Assembly (NCBI GenBank): GCA_034440635.1
Contig: JAOTON010001351.1
Coordinates: 1,639,501 to 1,703,500, forward strand
Direction of reading: 5' to 3'
DNA length: 64,000 nt
Origin: Lepas anatifera
Lineage: Eukaryota; Arthropoda; Thecostraca; Lepadidae
The notes beneath the pieces were generated by a model. It ran no database searches. It had not been told where the DNA came from and saw nothing but the letters and a program-made list of their open reading frames with translations. The translations under genes were made by a program, and so were the position numbers. Each line of letters starts with the position of its first letter. Position 1 is the first letter of the stretch. Positions 48,230 through 59,289 of this stretch are shown one piece after another.

Positions 48230-49133
48230 GTAAGTGTGCAAAAATACTACTTACAAAATCCTCATTTTTAGCGTTTTTTTTATTTGGAGTCTCATATAAG
48301 GCTCAGCAGTTACATCAAGAACTTTCCTCTTACTTTGTTGATTTTTTTAAAAAACTGGTTCGCTGAGCAAAATGCTGGTATTCGGTTTGATTGCATGGCA
48401 GGGCTGGTATTGAGGCTTCATCTCTATGCATTTATCGAATCTGTGCATTGGTGACGCTCAGAAAACTTAAAAATAAAGGCTTCATGCAGAGGCAGGGTAG
48501 ATTGGAATTCGATTTGTCTGCAGAACACTAGCCGTGCACCAGATCAAGCCATGAGCAGTTCGGTGATTTTCTGGACTTAACATATGTATATGGCACCAGT
48601 GGTGAGCACTTGATAATTTCAAACCGATTTTGATAACGATACTTCGATCTTTTGTGGGGATGGTGACTTCAATAAACACACCTTGAGACTAAATCGGGGA
48701 CCTCCATAAGGTAAAAACAGCAAATTTAAAGAGAATTTGCCCCCTGAGCGAATTACTCTTGATGGACATATCCTGGGAAAGCAAACGATGCAAGAAGCTG
48801 GTTGTGAAGCCAAGCATTTATCCTCACAATCCGCACTTGCCTTCACCTTATTGTGTTGCGTTACTTATGCATGACTCTGAAACTTTTACTAAGTTACTAC
48901 CAGCGGTCAACTCATAGGCAGGCCCAGGGGAAAAGGGGCCTGCCCCCCCCCCGATCGACCCTTAGCGCTCCTCAAAATGGTCACGGTACCCCTGAAAGAT
49001 TAATGGTGACCTCTGGAAGTCACTTCCCCCTGGATGCGACTGTATCTGCACCCCCTCGACAGTATTTGGCGCCCATCTGATAGGTCTTTCCGGCCAAAAG
49101 TGGCGCCCCCGGTACGATTGTATTTTTCCGTTC
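48230..49133. other. intron sequence, nothing recognised
   Basis: No supported exon or repeat; short C-rich runs at about 48940. Confidence 0.4.
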
Positions 49134-50018
49134 TCAACACACGCATTGACGGGGGTCTAAGCCACCTTCGCCCTGACGAGGGGTGCGGGTATCCGCCCCC
49201 CCTCTAAGATCTTGAGAACCACGCTAAGTGACAAAAAACGGTAAACGGCATTGGGTAGTCCAACCACTTCTCCATCGAAAATATTCGAATAATTTTTTGT
49301 CAGGTCACATTTAGGGTCACTAGAGGTCAAAACTCAAAACTGTTATCCCTAAAACTCTCGTCTTAGGGATAGCATGTAAATGAAGGTTTTTGGTCATTGA
49401 ATCTGAACAAGTGAAGATAGAGAAAAACAATTTAAACAATTGGAATCTTCGCAGTAAGCCAAATCGAATAATGTATAATATGACGTTACTAGGCCAAATC
49501 ATGCCAAATATGTCATTTGACCCGACCTGAGGTAAGGTAAAGGTCAAATTAGGTCAAAATGCATATAATTAAAACTGCAAAGATAAGGCTAAAACAAATG
49601 AAGCTAAAATAAACACTCTATCACCATCCATTACCAAGTTGTTTAGTTAAAACCATTTTTCCCATCTATTTCCAACGGAGAGGTCAAGGCTCGTACCTGA
49701 CCTTAGGTCATCCATGTAAACAATACCGGAAAATATTTTAGAGAACTCGGTAGGGCCATTATGTGGTATGAGTTTCAATTGGATAAATTCACCCTGTTCC
49801 GACTTATGCTATCTTAAACTTTTTTTTGAGGCCAGGTCACTTGACCTGTACTGGTGTCCTGACCTGAGATGACCTAACTTCAAAATTTTGACAGAAGTTG
49901 TAAAAATGCCCAGAGAAAAGGAACTCCAAGTACTGCGGCGCTACGCGCCGCCGTTTTTTATGATGTCTGTAAAAAAACCAAGGGGGCGGGTACCCGCCCC
50001 CGTCGATGCACGTGTTAA
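49134..50018. mobile_element. TTAA-bounded element, type A (left end TCAA)
   Basis: Left end TCAACACACGCATTGACGGG (TTAA mutated to TCAA), right end the inverse of TTAACACGTGCATCGACGGG. GGTCA-rich interior with a degraded central palindrome near 49517-49540. Confidence 0.8.
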
Positions 50019-50519
50019 GTGGCGTCTCCTGGTCCGGATGGCGCTCCCTCCCCCTCCCCCTGATCAGAAATTCTGGATCCGCTTATGCCCAACATGCCAC
50101 GGGTAAACCATCGAAGAGCACTCTCCAGTGCTGGGTGAGCTTCAGTGGTAAATACACGATAAAATGGACAATTTTGTCTCTGATTTGGTGATAGACGTAA
50201 ATCTTCCCAGCCTTTTCATTGACACAACACGCTATCGATCACAAAAATCAGATTTGTAAACATTTTGTACACACATGTTCTCGACTCAAGCTGAATGTCA
50301 CCTTCCTTTACTTTCTGAGCGCTCGTAATAGAGACGAGCACAGCACAGCTTTGCACTCCGCTCACTACCCCTTGAGGGTAGCTGAGGAAGGACCTTGTTT
50401 AAGTAGAGGTTTGGATTGTTAGCAACCAGGGGTGTAATTTTCTATCTCTTTGGGGGTGCCCGAGCACCCCCAACCCTAATTTGACACCCCCAATAATGTG
50501 CTGAGCACCCCCAATAAAT

Positions 50520-51745
50520 GTGCCGCCCCTGGCTTATCACCACTGCCCTGAACAGTGTCACCCTATCTCATCACTGCCGCCCTGATTCGTGTTGCCCCTG
50601 GCAGGTTTCACCGTCCCAGGCTCATTATATGCACCCTGATTGGTTCCACCTCCAGATCATCAATGCCGCCTGGCTCATCACTTTCCCCCTGATTTGTAAT
50701 GCCACATCACTGCCGCCCCCGCCTGACCACTGCCATCCCCGGTTGATCCCTACCACCCCTGGTTCACCACTGCCGCCCGTGGTTCGTCACAGCCCCCTGA
50801 TTCTTCCCGCCCCCTGGCTGACCACTATCGCCCCTGGTTCATTAAATTCCACTCCCTGGCTGATCACTGCCGCCCCCTTACTGATAACTTCCGCCCCCTA
50901 ACTGATCACTGCCGCTCCCTGGCTGATAACTGCCGCCCCTAGCTGATCGCTGCCGCCCCCTGGCTGATCACTGCCACCCCTGACTGATAACTGCCACCCC
51001 TTGGCTGATGACTGCCGTCCCTGGCTGATGACTGCCGCCTCTGGCTGATCACTGCCGCCCCCTGGCTGATAACTGCCACCTCCTGGCCGATAACTTCCGC
51101 CCCTGGCTGGTCACTGCCGCCCCTGACTGATAAATGCCGGCCCTTGGCTGATAACTGCCGCCCCCGGCTGGTCACTGCCCTCACTGGCTTATCACTGCCG
51201 CCCCCTGTCGGATAACTGCCGCCCCCCTGACTGATAACTGCCGCCCCTGGTTGATCACTGCCGCCCCCGGTGGATTGGTAACTGCCACCCCCTGACTGAT
51301 AACAGCCTCCCCCTGGCTGATCACTGCTGCACCCTGACTGACCACTGCCGCCCCCTAACCGATAACTGCCGCCCCTTGGCTGCTAACTGCCGCCCCTGGA
51401 CGATCATTGCCGCTCCCTGTCAGATAACTGCTGCCCCCTGACTGATAACTGCCGCCCCCTGGCTGATAACTGCTGCCCCCTGGCTGATAACTGCCGCCCA
51501 CGGCTGATCACTGCCGCCCCTGACTGATAACTGCTGCCCCTTGGCTGATAAATGCTGCCCCTGGCTGATCACTGCCGCCCCCTGACTGATCACTGCCACT
51601 CTCTGAATGATAACTGCGACCCCTGGCTGATAACTCTCGCCCCTGGCTGATAACTCTCGCCCCTGGCTGATCACTGCCGCCCCTGGCTGATCACTGCCTT
51701 GCCTGGCTGATCACTGCCGCCCCTGGTTCATCACTGTAGTCTCCC
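50520..51745. repeat. degenerate 21-bp tandem repeat
   Basis: Unit approximately CTGGCTGATCACTGCCGCCCC, often with ataactg for atcactg and length slips of 1-2 bp. Cargo of the hAT-like element. Confidence 0.85.
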
Positions 51746-52155
51746 GGGGCAGTGAGCATTCTGGGGATATCTGGGCAATTAGCGTTTTGGGGGCATCCTT
51801 TTGTGGATATCACTTGCATCATATCATATCTGAGGAGCGTTAGTTTTTGTCATTTATTCACCGTAGTAGTTTTTCAGCTTTTACATAACGTCGAGTTTCA
51901 TGTTACCTAGTCGCTGACGTTAGTATGTTGTGTGAAATTGTCTGTGCCATTTTTCAGTATTTGTATATCATTTTTTATTTATTTATTTTACATTTTTTTA
52001 TATAATCTTCGGATACCATTTTCACAACCTGACCTGTTTTACCACCTGATTTGTTGAAACTCGTACAGAAATGTCCTATTTACGTATTTTATGTAGTGTT
52101 CTGGGCGCCGTATGACCTTGGCTGTCGGCGAGCCCTAAAACCCCAAAGATGATGA
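51746..52155. other. non-repetitive filler with LINE-tail-like end
   Basis: AT-rich sequence ending 'gccgtatgaccttggctgtcggcgagccctaaaaccccaaagatgatgatg'. The latter part resembles the 3' tails of some non-LTR elements that end in short trinucleotide repeats. No coding frame. Confidence 0.35.
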
Positions 52156-53165
52156 TGGACCGTCTCCCGGCTGATCACTGCCGCCCCTGGTTCATCACTG
52201 CCGTCCTAATCCATGCCGCCTCTGGCTAATCGATGCTGTCCCCGGCATATTTAGACCCAAATGCGCATCGTCCCGACTCATCGCTGCCACCCCTGGTTTA
52301 TCACTGGCACCCCCTGGGTGATCACTGTCTCCCCTGGTTCATCACTGCCGCCCTGATTAATCATTGCTACCCTGGTTCACGCCACCCCTGGCTAATCAAT
52401 GCTGTCACCGTTTCTTTATTAACCCATATATGAGCGGTGCCTGGTTAGACACTTCCTCCCTGAAATCATCACTGCCGCCCCCGGATGATCACTGCCACCC
52501 CTGGTTTATCACTGCCCAGGAGACCAATCCAGTCATGTCCCCCAAAACCGGTCAAACTTAGGCCCTGCTGCCACCACAGTTTTGTCAGCAGGAATCTCTA
52601 ACACCCTCTTTCAGAAAGCAAACACTAGCCCACTATCGTTTAATCGTTATCTGTTTGTCTATAGGAGGAATTCCCCAAACCATGTAAATGGTAGACTGCT
52701 ACTGCCGTGCTTTTACTGTTTTAGTGTCAGCCAGGGCGATATTTTTTATCTCTTTGGGGTGTGCGAGCACCCCCAATCGTAATTTGAGCACCCCAAATAC
52801 GTGTGTCGCCCCCCCCCGGCTAAGCATCGCTGCTCTGATTCATGCCACCTCCGTCTAACCACTGTGATTCGTGCCGCCCCCGGTTCATCACTATCACCCT
52901 GATCTATGCCGCCTCTTGTCCATCACTGCCACCCTGATTCGTGCCAGCAATGATTTATCACTGCCGCCCTGATTCAAAAAGCACCAGGCTCATCACTGCT
53001 GGCAATGGTTCACCAGTGCTATCCACGGCTTATCACTGCCACCCTGTTTCATGCCGCTCCCAGCTCATCACTACCGCCTCGGCTAATGAATGCCGCCCCT
53101 GACATATCACTCCGCTCTAATTCGTGCCGCCCCGGGCTCGTGACTACCGCCCCCAGCTCAGGAAC
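52156..53165. repeat. degenerate relatives of the 21-bp repeat
   Basis: 52160-52530 and 52830-53165 carry diverged 'ggttcatcactgccgcc' and 'gattcgtgccgcc' units. They are interrupted at 52540-52820 by filler and the second left-terminus-like sequence. Confidence 0.7.
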
Positions 53166-53689
53166 GGCGGATTCCATTTTCTGACGGGTGTGCAATATTT
53201 TGGGGAAGGGGCGCCTTCCTTCTCAGGAGGGAGGGGGCGCCTCCATCCCCAGGGGGCACCTTTGGCTCCCTAGGGGCGCCCACTCAGGGGGGGCGCCGAC
53301 ATCATTTCCCTGTGTTGAGTGGATAAATTGGGTCTATTTGCTCTCCATGGGAAGGCTTTGATGACAGGGGGCACCATTCATGTTTGAAACTGCTTTTATT
53401 TTGCACAGAGACCCTACCTCTTCAAATAGGCCGTGTTTAGGCCTGATGTTTTCTTGGATGGCTGGGGGCACCACCGAAATCCGGGGGTGCTTCCCCGGAC
53501 AAAGCCAAAACTGGGTGTGTAAAAATATATTTTTGCACACCCTCATTTTTTTCAGGGTGGGAAATTACACACCCTTGTTTGACAATGTCGTACCTTTTTC
53601 ACCAGCTAGAGCATTCTGCCGCCTTTCCAAGAACCCGGGAGAGTATGGGTACGTAATCCGTGTCCAGCTAATGCCTCATAATCGCCAAT

Positions 53690-55260
53690 AATCGTACCGG
53701 CGGAGCTAGTCTGGTGCCCCTTGAGCTCATCCGGTGCCCACTGAGCTGGTCTTGGCCACTTAAGCTGATCGCATGCCCTCTACGCTGATCGCATGCCCTC
53801 TAAGCTGAGCTGGTGCCTCTTGTGTCAAGCTGATGCCCATTGAGTAAATAATTGTGCCTCTTGAACCTAGCTAATACTCTCTGAGTTAGTCTGATACCTC
53901 CGAGCTCGCCTGGTGCCCTATTAGCTGTTTAAGTGCCCCTTGAGCTGATCTGAGCCCCCTGAGCCGATTGCATGCTCCGCAGATTTGATCTCCTGTCCCC
54001 CGAGCCAATATGGTGGCTCTTGAGCTGATCAGGTGCCCCCTGATCTGGTTATTGATGTCACCCTAGATAATCTAGTGCCCCTTGAGCTGGTCTGGTGCAC
54101 CCTGAACGGATCTTGTGTTCTCTGAGCTGATCTATGCCCCTGCTTTGGTCTGGGGGCTAGGAGCTGATCTGGGCCCCCGGGCTGATCAATCTGGTTCCTC
54201 CTGAGCAGATATGTTTCTTCCTGAGCGAAACCAATGCCCCTTAGTCGATCTGGTACCTCCTGAGCCAAAATTCTGCCTCCTTAGCTCATATCATGCACTC
54301 TGAGCTAGTCTAGTACCCCCTGAGCTAGTTTGGTGCCCCTGAGCCAACTCCTTAACTGATCTACTCCCTGCTCTGGTCTGGGGACTAGGAGCTTATCTGG
54401 GCTCCCGTGCTGATCGATCTGGTGCCCATTGAGCAGGTATATTGTCCCTGAGCTAAACTAATGCCCCTGAGTTGATCTGGTGCCCCTGTGTCATCATTGT
54501 GCCTCCTAAATCCATCTGATACCTTCTGAGCTAGTCTGGTGCCCCTGAGCTAATATGGTGCCCTTTAAGCTGACCTAGGCCTCCTGGGTTGATTACGTCA
54601 TTTCCCAAGCAGCTCTCAAGCCCTGAGCTGAGCTGGGCCCACAGAGGCTAATGAGCACCCCTGAGCTGGTATGGGGCTCCTGAGCTGATTAAATGCCTCC
54701 TGACTTGATTTGGAACCCCCGAGCTGATCTGGGCCCCGAGCTGGTCAGGGATCACTGATCTGATCCATTGTCCCCGAATCTGATATGGTGCCCTATGGGC
54801 CGACCTGGTGTCCCCTGAGCAGCTTTGGGGCCCCTGAACTGATTGGGCCCCGAGCTGTTGAGGGATCCTTGAGCTGATTTAGAGCCCCTGACTTGATCTT
54901 GCACCCTGACCGTACTTGAGGCCCCTGAACTGATCTGGGGCCCCAAGAGCTGTTTTAGGGCCCAAAAGCGGATCTGGGTTCTGGGGGCGCCCTGAGCTGG
55001 TATGGGCCTTGGGAGTATCCTGAGCTGGTCTGGACGATGAGCTTGTAAGAGCCCCTTAAGCCGGCCTGAGGCTCCCTGAGGTGATCTGGCAACTTAAATT
55101 ACTCTTGGGCTCCTTGAGCTAGCCCTATGAGCCTATCTGCGGTCCATTGAGCTAGTCTGATGACCCCCCCATATCTGGGGCCACTGCGCTAGTCTAGTCC
55201 CTAGGCGAAGCATGAGCTGCTCTGGGGGGCTCCTCTGATCCAAATCAGGGGCCCCCTGAG
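53690..55260. repeat. degenerate 20-21-bp tandem repeat
   Basis: Unit approximately TGAGCTGATCTGGTGCCCCC, strongly diverged. The shared ctgatc core with the 50.5-kb array hints at common ancestry. Confidence 0.8.
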
Positions 55261-56911
55261 CTGGTCTTGAACAGACAGAGAATAAGAACACAAGGCAAAC
55301 TCTTATCACCTGGGGTCACGGGCTAGTCTAGTTCCCTGGGGGCACATCCGGGGGATGGGGGGGGCAGCTGCTCTGAAGGACTCTGATCCACACTAGGGGG
55401 CCCTAAGCTGATCTTGAATAGATGGGGAGTAAGAACACAGTGCAAACCCCCTTGGAAAATGGAGTTAAAGAGGAATGAGTCATCGCTAAAACGGCTTGTG
55501 ACGCCTAGACACCCCGGGTTATATAAATTGCTAATTATACTGGTGGATTCTAGGGAGGGGTGATAAAAGTCACGTGTCACTGAGCTCAGAGCACAGTTCC
55601 CTGAGCCAGGATTTCTACTAATTAATTTAAATGAATCAAGAACTAGGTTTTAACAATTTTCAGCCCTATCACATCATCCCCATCCAAACTACCAGCCTGT
55701 TTACCTTTTCTTTACTCCACTGGGCCCGATCCTTGAAAATATGAAACTTTAAACGTGTTAGAAAGGTACCTCGCAAATTATTCCGGCAGCAAAAATTGTA
55801 TTTGTCCAATGCCACTATGCCACTCCTCCTCCCACGGCCCTTGTGGAAACCGCGGAACTTGATCCCCATTCAACCAGGGCTCACTCGTCACGACAAAACC
55901 AGTGGGCATAAAAAAATGAATTTTCGACTCCAATACGTCTTAGCTCGCACATAGTACCAGATATCATAGGCTCCGATGATTTCTCTGATGTCGAGTACTT
56001 GCATGAGTTGGCTGATGTGTACTTAAATATATCCAAAACAGTCGTGTTTTGGCTATTTTCATGAGATTCGGTGAGAATTCCTTCTTTTTCCGGTTTTAAT
56101 TCAGTTTTCCTTTCCCGTCAATGCTTAATTTGCATTTTTCTTGGACCAAAGGTACCCAAAAGCTGATATTACCTAAGATATATTAAGTTTTTTTAGGTTA
56201 CGTTAAAACTGCTCATTCTCTCTTTGGGGTGCCCCTCAAAGGTGGTGTGCCCCCATACCAAAGCTCTGGCTGCGCCCCTGATCGTGGATAGATTCAAAAC
56301 TCAGATTGGATTATTTCAAGATGTGTATGTAGCTTTGGGATGTCGCCTAAAAAGCAAACACGTTTGGCAAAAGCTGTAGAATATCTGCCTAACATTAACA
56401 TACAATGTTGCCTGTGCTATAAAAGGCGCAAAAAAGCAATGAATAACATATTTGGTGCAATGAAGGGGTGCCGCCCCCGCCACGCCGCCGCCCCTATGGG
56501 ATGCCGCCCCCCACCGGCTGAGCACCCCCAAAGATTTTTGGAAAATTACACCTCTGATTAGCAACCGTTTCAAACTCGTCTGATTCTCCTGTTTTTTAAA
56601 TGTGTTACATATTTTACGCTAATGTACACCAAAAGAGGATATTATTTCTATGTTTCTGAAATACAACGGCGATGCCCTCTCCCAAGGATAGAGGTGGGGA
56701 AGAGAGCGAGAGAGAGAGAGAGAAATTTGTGACCTCTTCAGTGATCTTGCTAAGTGTTTCTCAGATTTTGCAGTCTCCTCGATGAGAGTTCAAGCTATCT
56801 CCTTTTGTTAGGGGGCCAGCTTTCATTTTCATGTGCCTGCCAGAAATGAACGGACTAACAGGGACACAAACGATTGGGAGCTTTGCACTAATCAAACTAT
56901 TTTTATTCCAG

Positions 56912-57032
56912 AGTTGGTATGGAAGAATTTAAACTGAGCCCACATACTGAATATGAGGCCCGGATGCGTAAACTTGGGAAACGTCTCGCGCGAAAACTGA
57001 ACGTGAACTACTTCGATTACATCGATGAATCG
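56912..57032 (+). CDS. TMEM249-like protein, exon with the LGKRLARKLNVNYFDY motif
   Basis: 121 bp exon after acceptor atttttattccag, phase 2 in and phase 0 out (TCG|GTAATG). It encodes VGMEEFKLSPHTEYEARMRK, then LGKRLARKLNVNYFDYIDES. LG+.+A..LN.NYFDY.D is the most distinctive family stretch I recall for TMEM249, expected to be followed by a short basic tail. No tail exon was identified. An acceptor-like TTTTAG at 57199 opens into a CpG-rich block and is only a weak candidate. Summed with the three upstream exons, the model gives 183 codons without a frame conflict. Confidence 0.7.
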
Positions 57033-57179
57033 GTAATGACCTTTTATGGGTTGAGTGCAATGTTCAGTTTGAAATATATATAAAATAAAATTGAATGCAG
57101 ACATCCGCACTTGACACCAAAAAATAGAATAAAAAACTACGAACAAGCACAGTAAGTAATCTCAATACGATTAGGAGTC

Positions 57180-57545
57180 AGCCAGGACTGTGATTTTAGC
57201 AGACGCCACGGGTTTGCACTCAGGCGAGTTGTTTGTCCGCAGTCTTTCCACGACATTCGGCATCGACCCAGCACAGACCTGCCTCCTAACTGGATTCCAG
57301 CCTGAGCGGGAGCGGGCTTCTTTTGAGCGCGAACCCCCGGAGAGATGCTCGGGCTGTGACACGTCTCGTTCTCTTACTGGGGAGTGACCGCCAGTTTGGC
57401 TCCAGAGGCCGGATAACACGCCCGCCCCTACCACAAGCTCTGCGTGGGTTGCACAGTGCGACTACTCGTACGCCAGTGAATGGCCTGCGTCTTCGCTGCG
57501 AGGCATATGCGGCTCCAGACACAAAAGCACGCAAAAGTATCTGAA
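57180..57545. other. CpG-rich block, unassigned
   Basis: A sharply GC/CpG-rich block about 150 bp downstream of the last recognised TMEM249-like exon, open in several frames on both strands. It could hold a terminal exon or an unrelated CpG island. No motif was recognised. Confidence 0.3.
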
Positions 57546-58169
57546 GAGCTGGCTGCTTCCTGGATGGTCGTAAAGTGAGCTGACAATTACTTGCTCGTGT
57601 GGCCTTTGATGCCGACAGTTTTTGGACGTCTCATTATCATTTTTTACCATGTTCGGAGTTATCCTAGGTTTGAGAATTTATGATGATCAAAGCAACTATA
57701 TACGTGTGTTCAATTGTGTCGCGATTGGGTGAATACATTGCGTGTCCAACAGACGAGTATGCTTAGTATCTTAGAGCGAGTATGCTACGAGTATCTTAGC
57801 ATGCTACGCCGGGCGAACGGCTACCTGCTGACTCCATGCTGAGTGCTCCTCTTTCCCAACATTTTCAAAACTAAAACTGGCTAAGGATGCTGCATCATGC
57901 AAGTTAGCTGTTGAATAGTTTGACGCATCCTTACGCGATACTCATCGGTCAATCGGTCTATTTTGAAAAAAGTGTAAATCACCAAATAAAATAAAACTTG
58001 CCCGGCTCCATAGCGAGGAACGACCAACAACGAAGTTTAAAAAACAATGCGAACGGACAGCATATGTGCTAACATGGATAGCCATCCTTGTTTCAGACAA
58101 TGAATAATTTCAGATGTGGAAACAAACAACGTTTTCATCCAATAACACACAAATATTTCTTGCATGCCA

Positions 58170-58170
<1 letters not shown>
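57546..58170. other. nothing recognised
   Basis: AT-rich flank of the microsatellite with no supported feature. Confidence 0.4.

Positions 58171-58230
<60 letters not shown>
58171..58230. repeat. (TA)30 microsatellite
   Basis: Sixty bases of uninterrupted TA dinucleotide. Confidence 0.99.
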
Positions 58231-58231
<1 letters not shown>

Positions 58232-59289
58232 CGGACCAGAAACAATGACAGCTCATTTCACTTATCCAAAAATATCATTGTCAAAAATCCACAAATCAAT
58301 CATTTAGCACATATACAAGCATTTAAAGAATGATGTCTTTAAAGAACAATGGTAGTTGATGTATATTAATTAGGAATGCTGCCACAAAATAAACAACAGA
58401 TTAGCAGACACATGCACACTGTCATTAAAAATACTATAAAAACGGTATGGTTTTTCTTTCGCGTCATATTTTCACACGGCCAAAATTTATCCTGGATGTC
58501 ACAAAAGAAGCCTCTGCTATTATCCTTGTCTGGTGTCCTATGACCTAGTGACCTTGAAATGTGTAGCCACCTAGACTCAAAGTATTGTTGGTGGTATTTA
58601 ATTTTTGTGTATACAATGATTGCCACAGTCTGAGATCTGAAAGTCTTCAGCTTTCACAGATTTTTCCTTACATATTTACACAAGCATCTATATTTGCATA
58701 CCACAATAAGTTTCATCAAATCAGATATCAGACTACTGAAAGACATAATGGCTGACCATGCTCTGTATTCTCCACACATCATCTTCTTTAATTTTTGGGG
58801 TAAATACCTAAAGAACCTTTGAAGTATTTTTTCTAAAAATGAAATTTATATGCCTAAAAATCACTGAGCCTGCTCTAATGGTCACATTCTTCTTCCATCG
58901 AATAGTATTTCAACAACTAAATAAATATACAGCAAAGCTAGAGTCAGATATAGGTAACATATAAATATTTTATATTTCCAATGTTTGACATTGAACATGC
59001 TTCCCTGATTATGTTCCTGGAATAATGTTTGCCAGAATTTCTATGTCATTTAAATATAAATATGGATAGGACACCTTCAGTTTTGTGAGTTATCACTGGT
59101 GATTTTTGCTCTTTTTGTTTCATAGAAAAGATTGCATTCCCATTTGAGTATATATGACGCTAATATACCTTTTCAATGTCCTATAATATGGTGTCCCTTG
59201 GTTCCATTTTTCGGGCTCTGGTGCACAAAGTGGTGAGCAGTTTCTTTTATTTTCTGGAGCCTTATCTTTTTAAGAGTATGTGGTTGACC
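58231..59289. other. nothing recognised
   Basis: AT-rich sequence between the microsatellite and the retrotransposon; no exon or repeat identified. Confidence 0.4.

Larger units (their letters stand above)
50427..56556. mobile_element. 6.1-kb hAT-like non-autonomous element
   Basis: The left end CAGGGGTGTAATTTTC and the right end GAAAATTACACCTCTG are inverted. The match extends into tctttgggggtgc / gcacccccaaaga. TTAGCAAC precedes the left end (50419-50426) and recurs at 56558-56565, one base after the right end. CAGRGGTG ends with an 8-bp duplication are hAT hallmarks. The interior is degenerate short tandem repeat and unrelated filler with no transposase frame. A second left-terminus-like sequence at 52727-52800 (cagggcgatattttttatctctttggggtg) shows that part of it is composite or nested. 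Confidence 0.65.

Noticed and set aside
51420..51674. Minus-strand frame of SQGAAVI repeats
   Set aside because: Translation of the degenerate 21-bp repeat in the hAT-like element.
58171..58230. (TA)30 as a regulatory or origin signal
   Set aside because: An ordinary dinucleotide microsatellite with no adjoining structure to suggest a function.
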